From an uncultured Acidimicrobiaceae bacterium (lineage in GTDB: Bacteria > Actinomycetota > Acidimicrobiia > Spongiisociales > UBA5794): 60,866 bases of DNA. Under the pieces are notes generated by a model. That model had not been told where the DNA came from, ran no database searches, and saw nothing but the letters and a program-made list of their open reading frames with translations. This document shows positions 1 through 8,481 of the stretch, piece after piece (positions within the stretch are counted from its first letter, which is position 1; each line of letters starts with the position of its first letter). The position numbers were made by a program, and so were the translations under genes. The DNA lies in the NCBI GenBank assembly GCA_947258375.1, contig CAMYIJ010000007.1, positions 1-60,866 of the forward strand. The letters are read 5' to 3'.

Positions 1-1102
1 ACCCGTCGTCGTGTACGACCGCAGGAAGATCGTGGTCTCCGGCCGGATCGTCGATCACCTCGGAGATGATGTCGTCGAGGGTGACGAGCCCGATCGTGCT
101 GCCGAGCTCGTCGACCACGAGCGCCGCGTGGATTCGTTCGTTTCGGAACCGGGCGAGGAGCACGTCGGCACCGGTCTTGCCACCCACGGTCGGGAGCCGC
201 CGGACGAGCGTGGTGAGGTCGACGGGATCGTCGGACTGGCTGACCCGCACAAAATCCTTCACGTGGAGGATCCCGATTACGTGATCGAGATCGTCGACGA
301 AGACCGGATAGCGCGAGGTAGGCGACGCCTCTATCTGAGCGGCGATGGCGGCTCGACCGGCATCGTGTTCAATCGCCCGGATGTGACGACGTGACGTCAT
401 CAGCTCATCGGCGGTGAGATCCTCGAGCTCGAAGATATTGTGAATGATCTCGCGCTGGACATCGGGGAGTTCGCCCCCCTCTGCCGCCTCGTCGGTGACG
501 ATGGCCAGTTCCTCTGAACTGTAGAGAGACAGTGTCTTGTCAGGTTCGGGGATGCGGAGTAGTCGCATGAGTGAGAACGCTGCCCAGTTGAGGAATGCAA
601 CGGCAGGCCGGAAGAGGAGGCTGAATGTCCGCATCACTCGATTGACCCGCAAGCTCGTTCCCTCGGGCTCGGACAGCGCTAGAGCCTTCGGGATCATCTC
701 GCCGAGCACGACGTGCAGGTACGTGATGATGCTGAGTGCGATGATGAATCCGACCGTGTGCGCTGCCCCCTCGGACAGGCCGAGCGACTCGAAGGGGTCG
801 TACAGCCAGTGGGCGACGGCGGGCTCGCCGTACATGCCGAGACCGATCGAGGCGAGGGTGATGCCGAGCTGGGCTACGGCGATGTAGCTGTCCTTGCCGG
901 TTGGACGATCGAAGACTCCGAGGAGCCAACGGGCACCACGGTTGCCGTCATCAGCCAGTGCGCTGATGCGTGACCGGCGACTGGCGACGAGCGAGAACTC
1001 AGCGGCCACAAACACGCCGTTGATCGCTACCAACGCGATCACGGCGACGATCGGCAGGATCACACCGGTCATGAGATTGGCAGCAAGCACTGTCACGATC
1101 AT
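1..1102 (-). CDS. CNNM/CorC (HlyC-type) membrane protein, 3' end cut by window
   Basis: Partial gene; the reading frame is open from the ATG at 1102 to the window edge (about 367 codons). The N-terminus is a hydrophobic DUF21/CNNM transmembrane domain with the family-typical VFVAAEFSLVASRRSR segment and an HVVLGEMIPKALAL segment (roughly residues 130-150). Two CBS domains follow: the first contains ELMTSRRHIRAIE and YPVFVDDLDHVIGILHVKDF, the second begins at RNERIHAALVVDELG. The family includes proteins linked to Mg2+/Co2+ efflux and membrane integrity; the transported ion here is not known. Its ATG overlaps the stop of the upstream paralogue (ATGA at 1099-1102), so the two are translationally coupled and probably form a pair. 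The C-terminal CorC_HlyC domain would lie outside the window. Confidence 0.9.
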   Translation of the reverse strand, partial: MIVTVLAANLMTGVILPIVAVIALVAINGVFVAAEFSLVASRRSRISALADDGNRGARWLLGVFDRPTGKDSYIAVAQLGITLASIGLGMYGEPAVAHWLYDPFESLGLSEGAAHTVGFIIALSIITYLHVVLGEMIPKALALSEPEGTSLRVNRVMRTFSLLFRPAVAFLNWAAFSLMRLLRIPEPDKTLSLYSSEELAIVTDEAAEGGELPDVQREIIHNIFELEDLTADELMTSRRHIRAIEHDAGRAAIAAQIEASPTSRYPVFVDDLDHVIGILHVKDFVRVSQSDDPVDLTTLVRRLPTVGGKTGADVLLARFRNERIHAALVVDELGSTIGLVTLDDIISEVIDDPAGDHDLPAVVHDDG

Positions 1103-2454
1103 TCCGGGTCCTCGCCGTGTTCATCAACGGGGAGGGTGAAGCTCACCCGCTCAACGAGGGTGCCGTCGACCGAGTCGACCCGGAGTGACGGACGGTGCTC
1201 CTCGGAATCGGGACTGTTGCCACTCTCGACCTGAGCAACCATGGATCTGGTGATGAGCGGCACCGTGTCGCCCACGGCTGGAAGACGCCCAAGGTGATGC
1301 CACACGTAGCCGCTGACGGTGTCGGCACGGTCGGCGGGGAGGGCCAGCTCGAAGCGCTCGTTGAGGACCTCCAGCAGCACATCACCCCGCACCGACACGG
1401 CGGACCCGGTGACGGTGATGGGATCGGGCTCGTCGTCGAACTCGTCGTAGAACTCGCCGAAGACCTCTTCGATGGCGTCTTCACGGGTGACCAAGCCGGA
1501 GATCGTTCCGAACTCGTTCACCACGATCGCCACGTGGATGCCCTGTTCAGCAAAGGCGTTCATCAGCAGCGGGACCTCGAACACCTCGCTCACGACCATC
1601 GGCTCTTCGGCGACGTCGGCGACCGTCGCCGCCGTACCTTTCTCGTTGGCGAGGAAGAGGTCGCGCAGGGTGACGAGACCGACCATCTCCTCGCCGTCTT
1701 CGGTGACGGGGAAGCGTGAGTACGGGCTGGCCGAGAACTCAGCCAGCGCATCGGCGATCGGAGTCGACGCCTCGATGGTGACAAGGCGACGCCGCGGCGT
1801 CATGATCTCGCGTACAACCCTGTTCGTGACCGAGAGGGCACCGGTCAGCATCTTGCGCTCGTCCGAGTCGATCAGCCCGCCGTCCGCACTGTCCCGGTAC
1901 AGGCCGGCGAGCTCTGTCGGCGAGTGCACGTGGGAGTGGGAGTGATCGATGTGGAGCCCGAGCCAGCGCATGATGGTGAAGGCCGAACCGTTGAACACGG
2001 CGACGAGCGGGCGCAGCAGCCACTGGCTGATCCGCATCGGCGTGAGCGTGGCAATCGCCAACGTCTCGGGATACCGAAGTGCGACGGTCTTGGGTAGCAG
2101 CTCGCCGAGCACAACCTGCAGCGCCGTGATGAAAAGCAGCACGACGACGACGGCGATCGTGCGACTTGCGCTTCCGAACCGCTCTTCGAAGAGCGGGACG
2201 AGCTGGGCCTGACCGTAGGCACCGGCGACAAGGCTCGACAGGGTGATGCCGATCTGGCACGCGGCGACGTAGTTGTCGAGCCGCATGGGGTCCCGGAGTA
2301 TTGCCAGGAGGCCCGTAGCCGGTCGGCTCCCCTTCTCGGCGGTTTCCTGGACGCGCGAACGCCGCGAGCCGACGGTGGCGAACTCCGCAGCGACGTACAG
2401 CGCATTGAAGCCCACCATGACGAGAATGAGCAACAGCACGATCATTGAGTTCAT
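1099..2454 (-). CDS. CNNM/CorC (HlyC-type) membrane protein with CBS pair
   Basis: Complete 451-residue paralogue of the next gene. Order: DUF21/CNNM transmembrane domain (about 1-190, with LYVAAEFATVGSRRSR and VVLGELLPKTVALRYPE), two CBS domains (about 205-330, with EIMTPRRRLVTIE and VTLRDLFLANE), then a C-terminal CorC_HlyC domain (about 345-430, with GDVLLEVLNERFELALP and DTVSGYVWHHLGRLP). The frame stays open to 2703, but the upstream residues are Arg/Pro-rich with no membrane character, so I start at the ATG at 2454 (MNSMIVLLL), directly before the first membrane helix; 2445 is an alternative. A role in divalent cation efflux or homeostasis is known for relatives; the ion is not readable from sequence. 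Confidence 0.88.
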   Translation of the reverse strand: MNSMIVLLLILVMVGFNALYVAAEFATVGSRRSRVQETAEKGSRPATGLLAILRDPMRLDNYVAACQIGITLSSLVAGAYGQAQLVPLFEERFGSASRTIAVVVVLLFITALQVVLGELLPKTVALRYPETLAIATLTPMRISQWLLRPLVAVFNGSAFTIMRWLGLHIDHSHSHVHSPTELAGLYRDSADGGLIDSDERKMLTGALSVTNRVVREIMTPRRRLVTIEASTPIADALAEFSASPYSRFPVTEDGEEMVGLVTLRDLFLANEKGTAATVADVAEEPMVVSEVFEVPLLMNAFAEQGIHVAIVVNEFGTISGLVTREDAIEEVFGEFYDEFDDEPDPITVTGSAVSVRGDVLLEVLNERFELALPADRADTVSGYVWHHLGRLPAVGDTVPLITRSMVAQVESGNSPDSEEHRPSLRVDSVDGTLVERVSFTLPVDEHGEDPE

Positions 2455-2750
2455 TCGAAGGTCGATCGTACAGACGAAGCCGGGATCCCGTGTAACCCAC
2501 GCTCCCGTAACAAGGAGAGTTCGGGCCGGTGGGCCGCCGGGATCGCGTTGTTGCGTGGTTCGGAGCGAGGCCAATTTGGATGTCAAGGGGGTGTCTTGGG
2601 CGCGATGAGATGTCCTGCCGGATCGGCAAGCTTGGTGGTGTGGGCGTAGGCTGGGGGTTGGCCCGGGGTGGCTGAGTGGAAGAGCCGGCGCTTCAGGATG
2701 CAACGCCGGACACGCACGCGACAGAGACGTTCCTGGGTGCCTCCCGGGCC

Positions 2751-3060
2751 CTAACCCGGCTGCCGGTCGGCTTGGAGGTGGCGGTAGACGACGTCAGATA
2801 GGCGCCGTTTCAGCGACCGGATCGCTTCTTTCTTCGATTTGCCTTCTTCGAGTTTGCGTTCGTAGAAGATCCGTCCTTCGGTGTTCGGGTAGCGCAGTTG
2901 GGTGATGGCGATCAGGTGCAGGGCATGGTTCAACATGCGGTTGCCTCTCGGTTGAGGCGATGCCGCTTCCTTGCTCCGGAGGAGGCGTCGATGGGGGTGG
3001 TGCCGTTGTAGGCGGCGGCCCAGCCGAGCCGAGCCGATTGCCACATCGAGGGTGGCGCGG
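2751..3060 (-). pseudogene. IS110-family transposase remnant (C-terminal part, frameshifted)
   Basis: The minus strand encodes two abutting frames that together resemble the C-terminal Transposase_20 region of IS110 transposases. One frame gives LGWAAAYNGTTPIDASSG then KRHRLNRE. The next frame continues with GNRMLNHALHLIAITQLRYP, YERKLEEGKSKKEAIR and LKRRLSDVVYRHL, ending in TAG at 2751-2753. The switch is near 2946 and fits loss of one base. The N-terminal DEDD catalytic half is absent, although faint similarity may run up to about 3125. I see no matching terminal sequence or target duplication. The rest of 2455-3359 holds nothing else I can support. Confidence 0.7.
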
Positions 3061-3374
3061 GGCGGGTCGGGGAGGCTTCGGTCGGTGTCGTTGTGCGCAA
3101 CGTCGCCAAGATTTGGGATGACGTAACTGCAGCGCGTGCGTCCGGTTCTTCGACTGCGTCTGATCCACCTGCGACGGATGAGTGGTTGGCTTTCGGACCG
3201 CCAGCTCTGGCCCTCGTTCTCTGAAGGCCCATTTGGCGGTTCGGTAGGCTTGGGTGGGCAGCGATGGGAGTGGATGGGTGGTTGCAGATGGACGGATCGT
3301 GGTGTCGCATTTGGACGGTGCCTGATCCCCGCAGTCGGCGAAGTCGCTATGGGGCGACGATGGAGGTTCGGAAG

Positions 3375-4214
3375 ATGTCACGTACTCGAGTCGGTCTCAT
3401 CCTGATCACTGGTCTGCTGATCGGAGCGATCCTTGCTCCGATTGGAGCGTCCTCGGCGGAACCGGCGACCGACAGCGCATCTGGGATTGCCACGATCAAA
3501 GCGGGGAAGCGCTGCAAGACCGTGCGCCCGGGAATGAATGTCACGAGCGCCACAAAGGTGACCGCCACGATGTTGACCTCCGTCTCAGGCAACAGCGTGC
3601 GGAACGTGCGCCGCTTGACCGATGTCGGGTTCAAGGTGTGTCTCACTAATACCGCATCCCGGCGGATCAGGGTTGCCTGGATCGCTCACAACGGCTCGGG
3701 TGTTGCCGACGTCTCGCACGTCCACCGCGCCGCCGACCTCGTCGACGAGCCAGGGGTGGCGTACAACTATGACAAGGCGGGCGCCATCGTCGCGGAGACC
3801 GACCTCTTCGTGCGCGAGATCGCAAGCACGGAGATCCGGGTTCCGGCTGACGGCTACGTCGCGATCGAGGTGACCGGTAACTGGCGCGGAGGTTCCCTCG
3901 GGCACGATGAGGCCGCGTGTCAGCTGCAGAAGGGCACGGCGGCGGGGTTCTCCGTGAGCGGAGACGAGCCGTGGTTCTGGCTCGCCGAGGGAGTGAACGG
4001 CCAGGCGAGGCTCACCTCGTTTTCGGCACACCGCGTGATGCAAATCTTCGCCGCGGACAACCCGTCGGGCGTCCTCGCAGGTCAGAACATCATGCTCGTC
4101 TGCGACGGCGAAGACGGCAGCATTCAAGCGACTCAGCTGCACATCTCGGCGACGTACTACCCCACGAAGTACGACGGGACGCTCACCCCGATCCCCGGAC
4201 CGATCCTCCCGTGA
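3375..4214 (+). CDS. Secreted protein of unknown function
   Basis: 279 residues. The start is the ATG at 3375 (MSRTRVGLILITG) because GGAGG lies 8 nt upstream (3362-3366); an in-frame ATG at 3360 precedes that site. Residues 1-30 form a Sec signal peptide (Arg-containing n-region, LILITGLLIGAILAPIGA core, cleavage near ASSAEPA). The mature part has a single-domain look: beta-rich, three cysteines (KRCKTVRPG, FKVCLTN, EAACQLQKG) plus LVCDGEDG near the end, and TYYPTKYDGTLTPIPGP at the C-terminus. I do not recognise the family. It stands alone next to transposase debris and a toxin-antitoxin pair, which suggests accessory DNA. Export is well supported, function is not. Confidence 0.7.
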   Translation: MSRTRVGLILITGLLIGAILAPIGASSAEPATDSASGIATIKAGKRCKTVRPGMNVTSATKVTATMLTSVSGNSVRNVRRLTDVGFKVCLTNTASRRIRVAWIAHNGSGVADVSHVHRAADLVDEPGVAYNYDKAGAIVAETDLFVREIASTEIRVPADGYVAIEVTGNWRGGSLGHDEAACQLQKGTAAGFSVSGDEPWFWLAEGVNGQARLTSFSAHRVMQIFAADNPSGVLAGQNIMLVCDGEDGSIQATQLHISATYYPTKYDGTLTPIPGPILP

Positions 4215-4491
4215 GTCCGGACCGCGCACGCGCTGAGTGAACCCGCAGATCACCCGCTATGCGTCATAACGAGCGCGACGGCAAACCGAGTGGACCGGCA
4301 CGTCCGTGCTCGGGTTGCCAGATGCTCAGCGTACCGATTGCCAACACTGAGGTAGGTCCCGTTCCCCGAATCTCCGTCACTCGACCAAGGCCGATTATCC
4401 ACCGGCACGCAGCCCACCCCAGACACCAAATCGGGTACACGAACGAGCATTTCAGGGAGTGCGCTGGGTCCTCACGGCTGTGTGCTGATGA

Positions 4492-4767
4492 TCAGCGCGG
4501 TCGGTAGATGTCTGCCCGATGGTCGATGTAGATGACTCGAACCGTGCGGCTGTCTTGGTTGATCTCGTACACGATGCGGTAGGCCCCAACTCTTGCTGAG
4601 TGGAGCCCGGCGAGTTCACCTCGCAGCGCCTTGCCTACCCGGTGGGGGTTCTCGAGCAGCGGGCCGACGAGGTAGTCCAGGACGGCCAGTGCGATCTTGT
4701 CGGGAAGTCGGTCAATGGCTCGCCTTGCCGGACCGGCGACCACCAGTTCCCATTGCGGCTCGGTCAC
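4492..4767 (-). CDS. RelE/ParE-type toxin
   Basis: 91 residues, the normal length for RelE/ParE toxins. Sequence features: WELVVAGPARRAIDRLPDK at the N-terminus, the core PLLENPHRVGKALRGELAG, then ARVGAYRIVYEI and VRVIYIDHRADIYR, which is the usual RelE beta-sheet with conserved basic residues. Relatives cleave mRNA on the ribosome. It starts with GTG at 4767, which overlaps the antitoxin stop (GTGA at 4764-4767), so toxin translation depends on the antitoxin. The paired antitoxin and the single promoter upstream support a type II system. Confidence 0.9.
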   Translation of the reverse strand: MTEPQWELVVAGPARRAIDRLPDKIALAVLDYLVGPLLENPHRVGKALRGELAGLHSARVGAYRIVYEINQDSRTVRVIYIDHRADIYRPR

Positions 4768-5051
4768 GCGGTCTTGGAGCGGAGCTGGATGCGGAGTGCC
4801 TCGATCTCGTCCTTGGTGGCAACGTCACCGCCGGCGATTGCTGCCCGACCTTGCTCGACCTCCCGCATGGCTGCTGGGTCCGAGAGGATCGCCAACGTCT
4901 CTTCGATGGCCTCCAAATCGTCTGTGCTGAGCATGACCGCAACGGGACGCCCGTTTCGGGTAACGGTGACTCGTTCCTGGGTGGTGACGATCGCGTCGAC
5001 AACTTCCGACAGCTTTGCCTTGACTTCGGAGAGTGGGAGCGTTCTTGACAT
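4764..5051 (-). CDS. Phd/YefM-type antitoxin
   Basis: 95 residues from the ATG at 5051 (MSRTLPLSEVKAKLSEVV). The N-terminal half is the Phd/YefM DNA-binding fold (ERVTVTRNGRPVAVMLSTDD); the C-terminal part (EETLAILSDPAAMREVEQG) would wrap the toxin. The frame extends upstream to 5096, but a consensus promoter occupies that stretch, so the longer form is unlikely; ATG 5057 would lie upstream of the predicted +1. Family members neutralise the toxin and repress their own operon, usually together with it. Confidence 0.9.
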   Translation of the reverse strand: MSRTLPLSEVKAKLSEVVDAIVTTQERVTVTRNGRPVAVMLSTDDLEAIEETLAILSDPAAMREVEQGRAAIAGGDVATKDEIEALRIQLRSKTA

Positions 5052-5058
5052 GACCATA

Positions 5059-5086
5059 ATTATAGTCTGAACACGGCTCCGGTCAA
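5059..5086 (-). promoter_or_regulatory. Sigma70-type promoter of the toxin-antitoxin operon
   Basis: TTGACC (5086-5081), 16-bp spacer, TATAAT (5064-5059). The antitoxin ATG begins 7 nt after the -10 box, so the transcript would start at or next to the A of the ATG and be leaderless. The ATTATA-type sequence is also where an autoregulator would bind. Confidence 0.75.
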
Positions 5087-5197
5087 TGGCCATCAATCAT
5101 GGCTGAGCCTGGCCCGCACCGACACCAAATCCCGGACACGAACGCACATTGCGCCGTGTGCACCAGATCGAGGCACCCATGCGCGATCGGTGGGGGG

Positions 5198-5326
5198 CTA
5201 CTCGTCGTCGGTCTTGCGGGTGAAGTAGCCGGCGAGGGCGACCACAACTCCCAATCCGACGAGTCCGTAGTTGTCGGGGATCAGTCCAACTACGGCAAAG
5301 AAAGCCGGACTGCGGCTGCAAATCAC
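5198..5326 (-). CDS. Possible small membrane peptide (42 aa)
   Basis: A GTG-started frame gives a peptide with one hydrophobic helix (YGLVGLGVVVALAGYF) followed by a charged tail TRKTDDE and TAG. It has the look of a membrane anchor or the tail of a degraded surface protein. There is no clear ribosome site and no homologue I recognise. Apart from this, 5100-5657 contains no gene I can support. Confidence 0.25.
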   Translation of the reverse strand: MICSRSPAFFAVVGLIPDNYGLVGLGVVVALAGYFTRKTDDE

Positions 5327-5657
5327 TGCCGGCTATCCCGCCGAACCAGACGGCCTCATGGGCGCAGCACAATCATCCTCGACGCCGCCGGCTGAGAACA
5401 AGCCGGCGCCCGGATCACAATCATTCGGGTGCAGAAACGCCCACTCCGCCGCGCCCTCGGGAATCAGGCACTCTCCGCTCTGCGCTCACCACCGGCGACG
5501 TCGAGTGGCCTGATGCCGACCTCGGGGACAATGCCGAACTCGGCTTTGGCCGACCGGCGGGACGAGAGGTCGGTTATCGACAACCGATCCGCGACATACC
5601 TGCGCAATCATTCGCCGCGCCGCGCAGCAAGGTCCGAGCACGAACAAGCCTTCGCAC

Positions 5658-6440
5658 CTAGCGCCCGGTCCAGCGGGGCGGCCGCTTCTCGACGAACGAC
5701 CGCGGTCCCTCCTTGGCGTCGTCGCTCGCGAGCATGCCCTCGTAGGTGGCAACGTCGCCGGAGCGCATGAGGGAGAAGCCGTCCTCGACGCTGAGATGGC
5801 TGGTTCGCTTCATCAGATCGATGATGGCCGCAACCGCCAGCGGCGCCGCTTCCACCACCTTCTGCCCAAGCTCACGAGCCGCCGCCATCAGCTCGCCGGC
5901 GGGCACGACTCGGTTGACCAGGCCCCAATCCAGTGCCTCGGCAGCGGTCACCCGTCGGCCGGCGATGAGGATCTCGGTTGCCAGCTGGCGGGGGAGGAGC
6001 CGTGGCAGTCGAATGGCGCCGACGTCCGGGATGATCCCGATGCCGGTCTCGGGAAGGAAGAACTCGGCGTGGTCGGCGGCGACGACCATGTCGGCCGCCA
6101 TGATCATCTCGAATCCGCCGCCCACCGCCATGCCGTTGACGGCGGCGACCACCGGCTTGGTTAGTCCTGGGAGCTCGCCAAAGCCGCCGAAGCCGCCTGC
6201 GCCGTAGTCGGATTCGAACTCCTCACCTTCGGCAGCGGCGTTGAGGTCCCACCCGGCGCAGAAGAACCGTTCTCCGGCGCCGGTGAGGATGGCGACCCGC
6301 AGCTCGGGGTCATCGCGGAACGTCTCGAAGGCCGTACTCAACCGCTGACTCGTTGCCATATCGATGGCGTTGGCTTTCGGTCGATCCAGCGTGATTTCGA
6401 GAATGGCGCCGTTGCGTTCTGTGCGAACTGGTTCAGTCAT
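5658..6440 (-). CDS. Crotonobetainyl-CoA hydratase-like enzyme (CaiD-like enoyl-CoA hydratase)
   Basis: 260 residues, the size of E. coli CaiD (261). It keeps crotonase hallmarks: oxyanion segment GERFFCAGWDL, GGGFE with Glu111, and LPETGIGIIPD with Glu131. These Glu positions match the catalytic pair of CaiD. The opening NGAILEITLDRPKANAID and the ending EGPRSFVEKRPPRWTGR are CaiD-like rather than generic crotonase. CaiD hydrates crotonobetainyl-CoA to carnitinyl-CoA. The gene is last in a minus-strand cluster whose other members act on carnitine, which supports that substrate; a general enoyl-CoA hydratase is the alternative. It starts at ATG 6440 behind AGGAG and overlaps the upstream ligase by 8 bp. 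Confidence 0.85.
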   Translation of the reverse strand: MTEPVRTERNGAILEITLDRPKANAIDMATSQRLSTAFETFRDDPELRVAILTGAGERFFCAGWDLNAAAEGEEFESDYGAGGFGGFGELPGLTKPVVAAVNGMAVGGGFEMIMAADMVVAADHAEFFLPETGIGIIPDVGAIRLPRLLPRQLATEILIAGRRVTAAEALDWGLVNRVVPAGELMAAARELGQKVVEAAPLAVAAIIDLMKRTSHLSVEDGFSLMRSGDVATYEGMLASDDAKEGPRSFVEKRPPRWTGR

Positions 6441-8481
6441 GGGGGTGCTCCTCAGTTGCGACGGTTATCAGTGCATCGACGGCGATGGCGCGGCGCGGTG
6501 TGGCCATGAGCGGGTTGATCTCGATTTCGACGATCTCGGGTGATTCGGCGAGCATCTTCGCCAGGCTGTCGACCACGTCGACTATCGCACCATGGTCGGC
6601 GGCGGCGTGCCCGCGATGGCCTTCGAGCAGCCGCCCGATCTTGAGCTGGTCGATCATTGCGATGATTTCTTCCGGCGCGAGCGGCAGGAGCGCCGTCACC
6701 GTGTCACCCAACAGTTCGACGAGGGTTCCTCCGCTGCCGAGCACGAGTACGTTCCCGATCGGCGGTTCGCGGCGTACGGTGACGAGCAGTTCGGCAACTG
6801 CGTCCGTTACCTGCTCCTCGATGAGGACGGCTGGGCCCATCTCGTTGAGGCGACCGATGGCATCGGCCAGTTCAACGTCGTTGCCGATCCCGACGATGAC
6901 ACCGCCAACCTCGGATTTATGCGCAACTCCGGCCGTCTTGGCAACAAGCGGGTACCGCAGATGGGAGGTGGGGGTGTTGACGAGGGCTGCGTCTTCGATC
7001 ATGTGTCGGTGACCGCGTGGCACCGCGATGCCGGCTTGTGCCAGCAAGGCTTTAGCGCCTGCTTCATCGAGAACCGATGTCGCGAATTGGTTCGGCTCGG
7101 CGGCATCGTGGAGTTGAGGCGCCGGGCTCGCCAGCCAGCGCCCTGCAGCCGCAGCCGCACCGGCCGCGAACAGCGCTTCGTCGATGGAGAACGCCGCCGC
7201 GATACCGGCTTCGTGGAGTCGCTCGCAGTAGGGGGGCGGCATGTTCTCCGGGAGGGTGGCTGCGACAACGGTCGGCGTCCCGGTGGCCTCTCGGGCGGCG
7301 ACGATCGCGGCCAGAGCGGGAAACCAGGCGCGGGGGTCACCACCCCTCGTGGGCCAGTCCATCACGAGCATGGCAGCGTCGGCCGCACCGGCGAGGGTCG
7401 CCGTGAAGCAGGCGGTGAGCTTCGCCTCGTCGTCCCAGATGAACGTGTGGTAGTCGAGTGGGTTCGTGATTGCGACGAGGTCGGACAGCGTCGCCGCGAT
7501 CTGAGAGGCCTGCTCGGCGGGGAACGGTGGGAAGTCGATCCCATGGACGATGCCGCGGTCGGCGACCAGTGAGGCTTCGCCTCCCGAGCAGCTGAGCGAG
7601 ACCATCCGATTGCCGGGAAGTGGACCGACCGTGACGAGGAAGCTGAGGGCGGCTGCCAGATCGGTGACCGACTCGACGGTGATGACGCCGTATCGGTCGA
7701 ACAGTGCCTGGTACACGTCGGCCGGCTTGGCGATGGCCGCAGTGTGGGAGACGGCGATGGCTGCCGACGTCTCCGTGATCCCTGTCTTCAGCAGAACTAT
7801 GGGAGTCCGGCCGGCGTGGGCCCGGGCGGCGGCGACGCCAAACGCCAGCGGATCGATGATCGACTCGGCGTGCACGCCGATGACCGCTACAGCCGGGTCA
7901 TCGGCCAGGTGGACGATACAGTCCTCGACGCGGACGCTTGCCTGGTTTCCCAGCGAGATGACGTGGGTGAACTCGAGGCCGCGCCGGTTCATGGTGAGGT
8001 TGAGGGCGATGTTGCCCGACTGGGTGATGAGTGCCGCGCCTCGCTTCACGTTGCGACCGACTCCCTGGACATCGGGCCAGAGCGCGGCGCCGAGCTTGCC
8101 GTTGATCATGCCGTAGCAGTTGGGCCCGATCACCGGCATGTCGTGGTCGACGAGGAGGCGCTGGAGTTCGACTCCCTCCGCCCCTGCCTCGGCGAAGCCG
8201 GAGGCATAGCAAACGGCCCCCCCGGCGCCGAGTTTGGCCAGCTCGGTTACGACGTCGACGGTCGCCTCTCGATTGACTGCCACAAAGGCCGCATCGGGTG
8301 GCGCCGGCAGGTCGGCCACGGATCGGTAGGCGGGCCGGCCCATGATCGAGTCGCGGGTCGGGTGCACGGCCCAAATCTCGCCTTCGTAGCCGAGACTTTC
8401 GCTCTGCTCGATTGCCAGCTCAGCCTGGCGGCCACCGATGACGGCGACCGAGACCGGGTTGAGGAGGCGGTCGAGGTTCAC
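6433..8481 (-). CDS. Acyl-CoA synthetase, NDP(ADP)-forming, fused two-part type
   Basis: 682 residues. N-terminus: CoA-binding Rossmann domain (LLNPVSVAVIGG ... GYEGEIWAVHPT). Middle: succinyl-CoA-ligase-like flavodoxin domains with PVIGPNCYGMINGKLGA, GAALITQSGNIALNL and the ISLGNQASVRVEDC segment. C-terminus (about 480-680): ATP-grasp_5 domain (YPLVAKTAGVAHKSEVGGV ... EIEINPLMATPRRA). This family makes acyl-CoA from acid, CoA and ATP with ADP release, or runs in reverse. Here it takes the place that the AMP-forming ligase CaiC has in enterobacteria, so it may activate gamma-butyrobetaine or carnitine; the substrate is inferred from neighbours only. GTG start at 8481, GTGA overlap with the upstream gene. 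Confidence 0.85.
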   Translation of the reverse strand: MNLDRLLNPVSVAVIGGRQAELAIEQSESLGYEGEIWAVHPTRDSIMGRPAYRSVADLPAPPDAAFVAVNREATVDVVTELAKLGAGGAVCYASGFAEAGAEGVELQRLLVDHDMPVIGPNCYGMINGKLGAALWPDVQGVGRNVKRGAALITQSGNIALNLTMNRRGLEFTHVISLGNQASVRVEDCIVHLADDPAVAVIGVHAESIIDPLAFGVAAARAHAGRTPIVLLKTGITETSAAIAVSHTAAIAKPADVYQALFDRYGVITVESVTDLAAALSFLVTVGPLPGNRMVSLSCSGGEASLVADRGIVHGIDFPPFPAEQASQIAATLSDLVAITNPLDYHTFIWDDEAKLTACFTATLAGAADAAMLVMDWPTRGGDPRAWFPALAAIVAAREATGTPTVVAATLPENMPPPYCERLHEAGIAAAFSIDEALFAAGAAAAAGRWLASPAPQLHDAAEPNQFATSVLDEAGAKALLAQAGIAVPRGHRHMIEDAALVNTPTSHLRYPLVAKTAGVAHKSEVGGVIVGIGNDVELADAIGRLNEMGPAVLIEEQVTDAVAELLVTVRREPPIGNVLVLGSGGTLVELLGDTVTALLPLAPEEIIAMIDQLKIGRLLEGHRGHAAADHGAIVDVVDSLAKMLAESPEIVEIEINPLMATPRRAIAVDALITVATEEHPHD

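Noticed and set aside
3420..3442. 8-bp hairpin with 7-nt loop
   Set aside because: Falls inside the signal-peptide coding part of the secreted protein; probably coincidence of repeated Gly/Ala/Pro/Ile codons.
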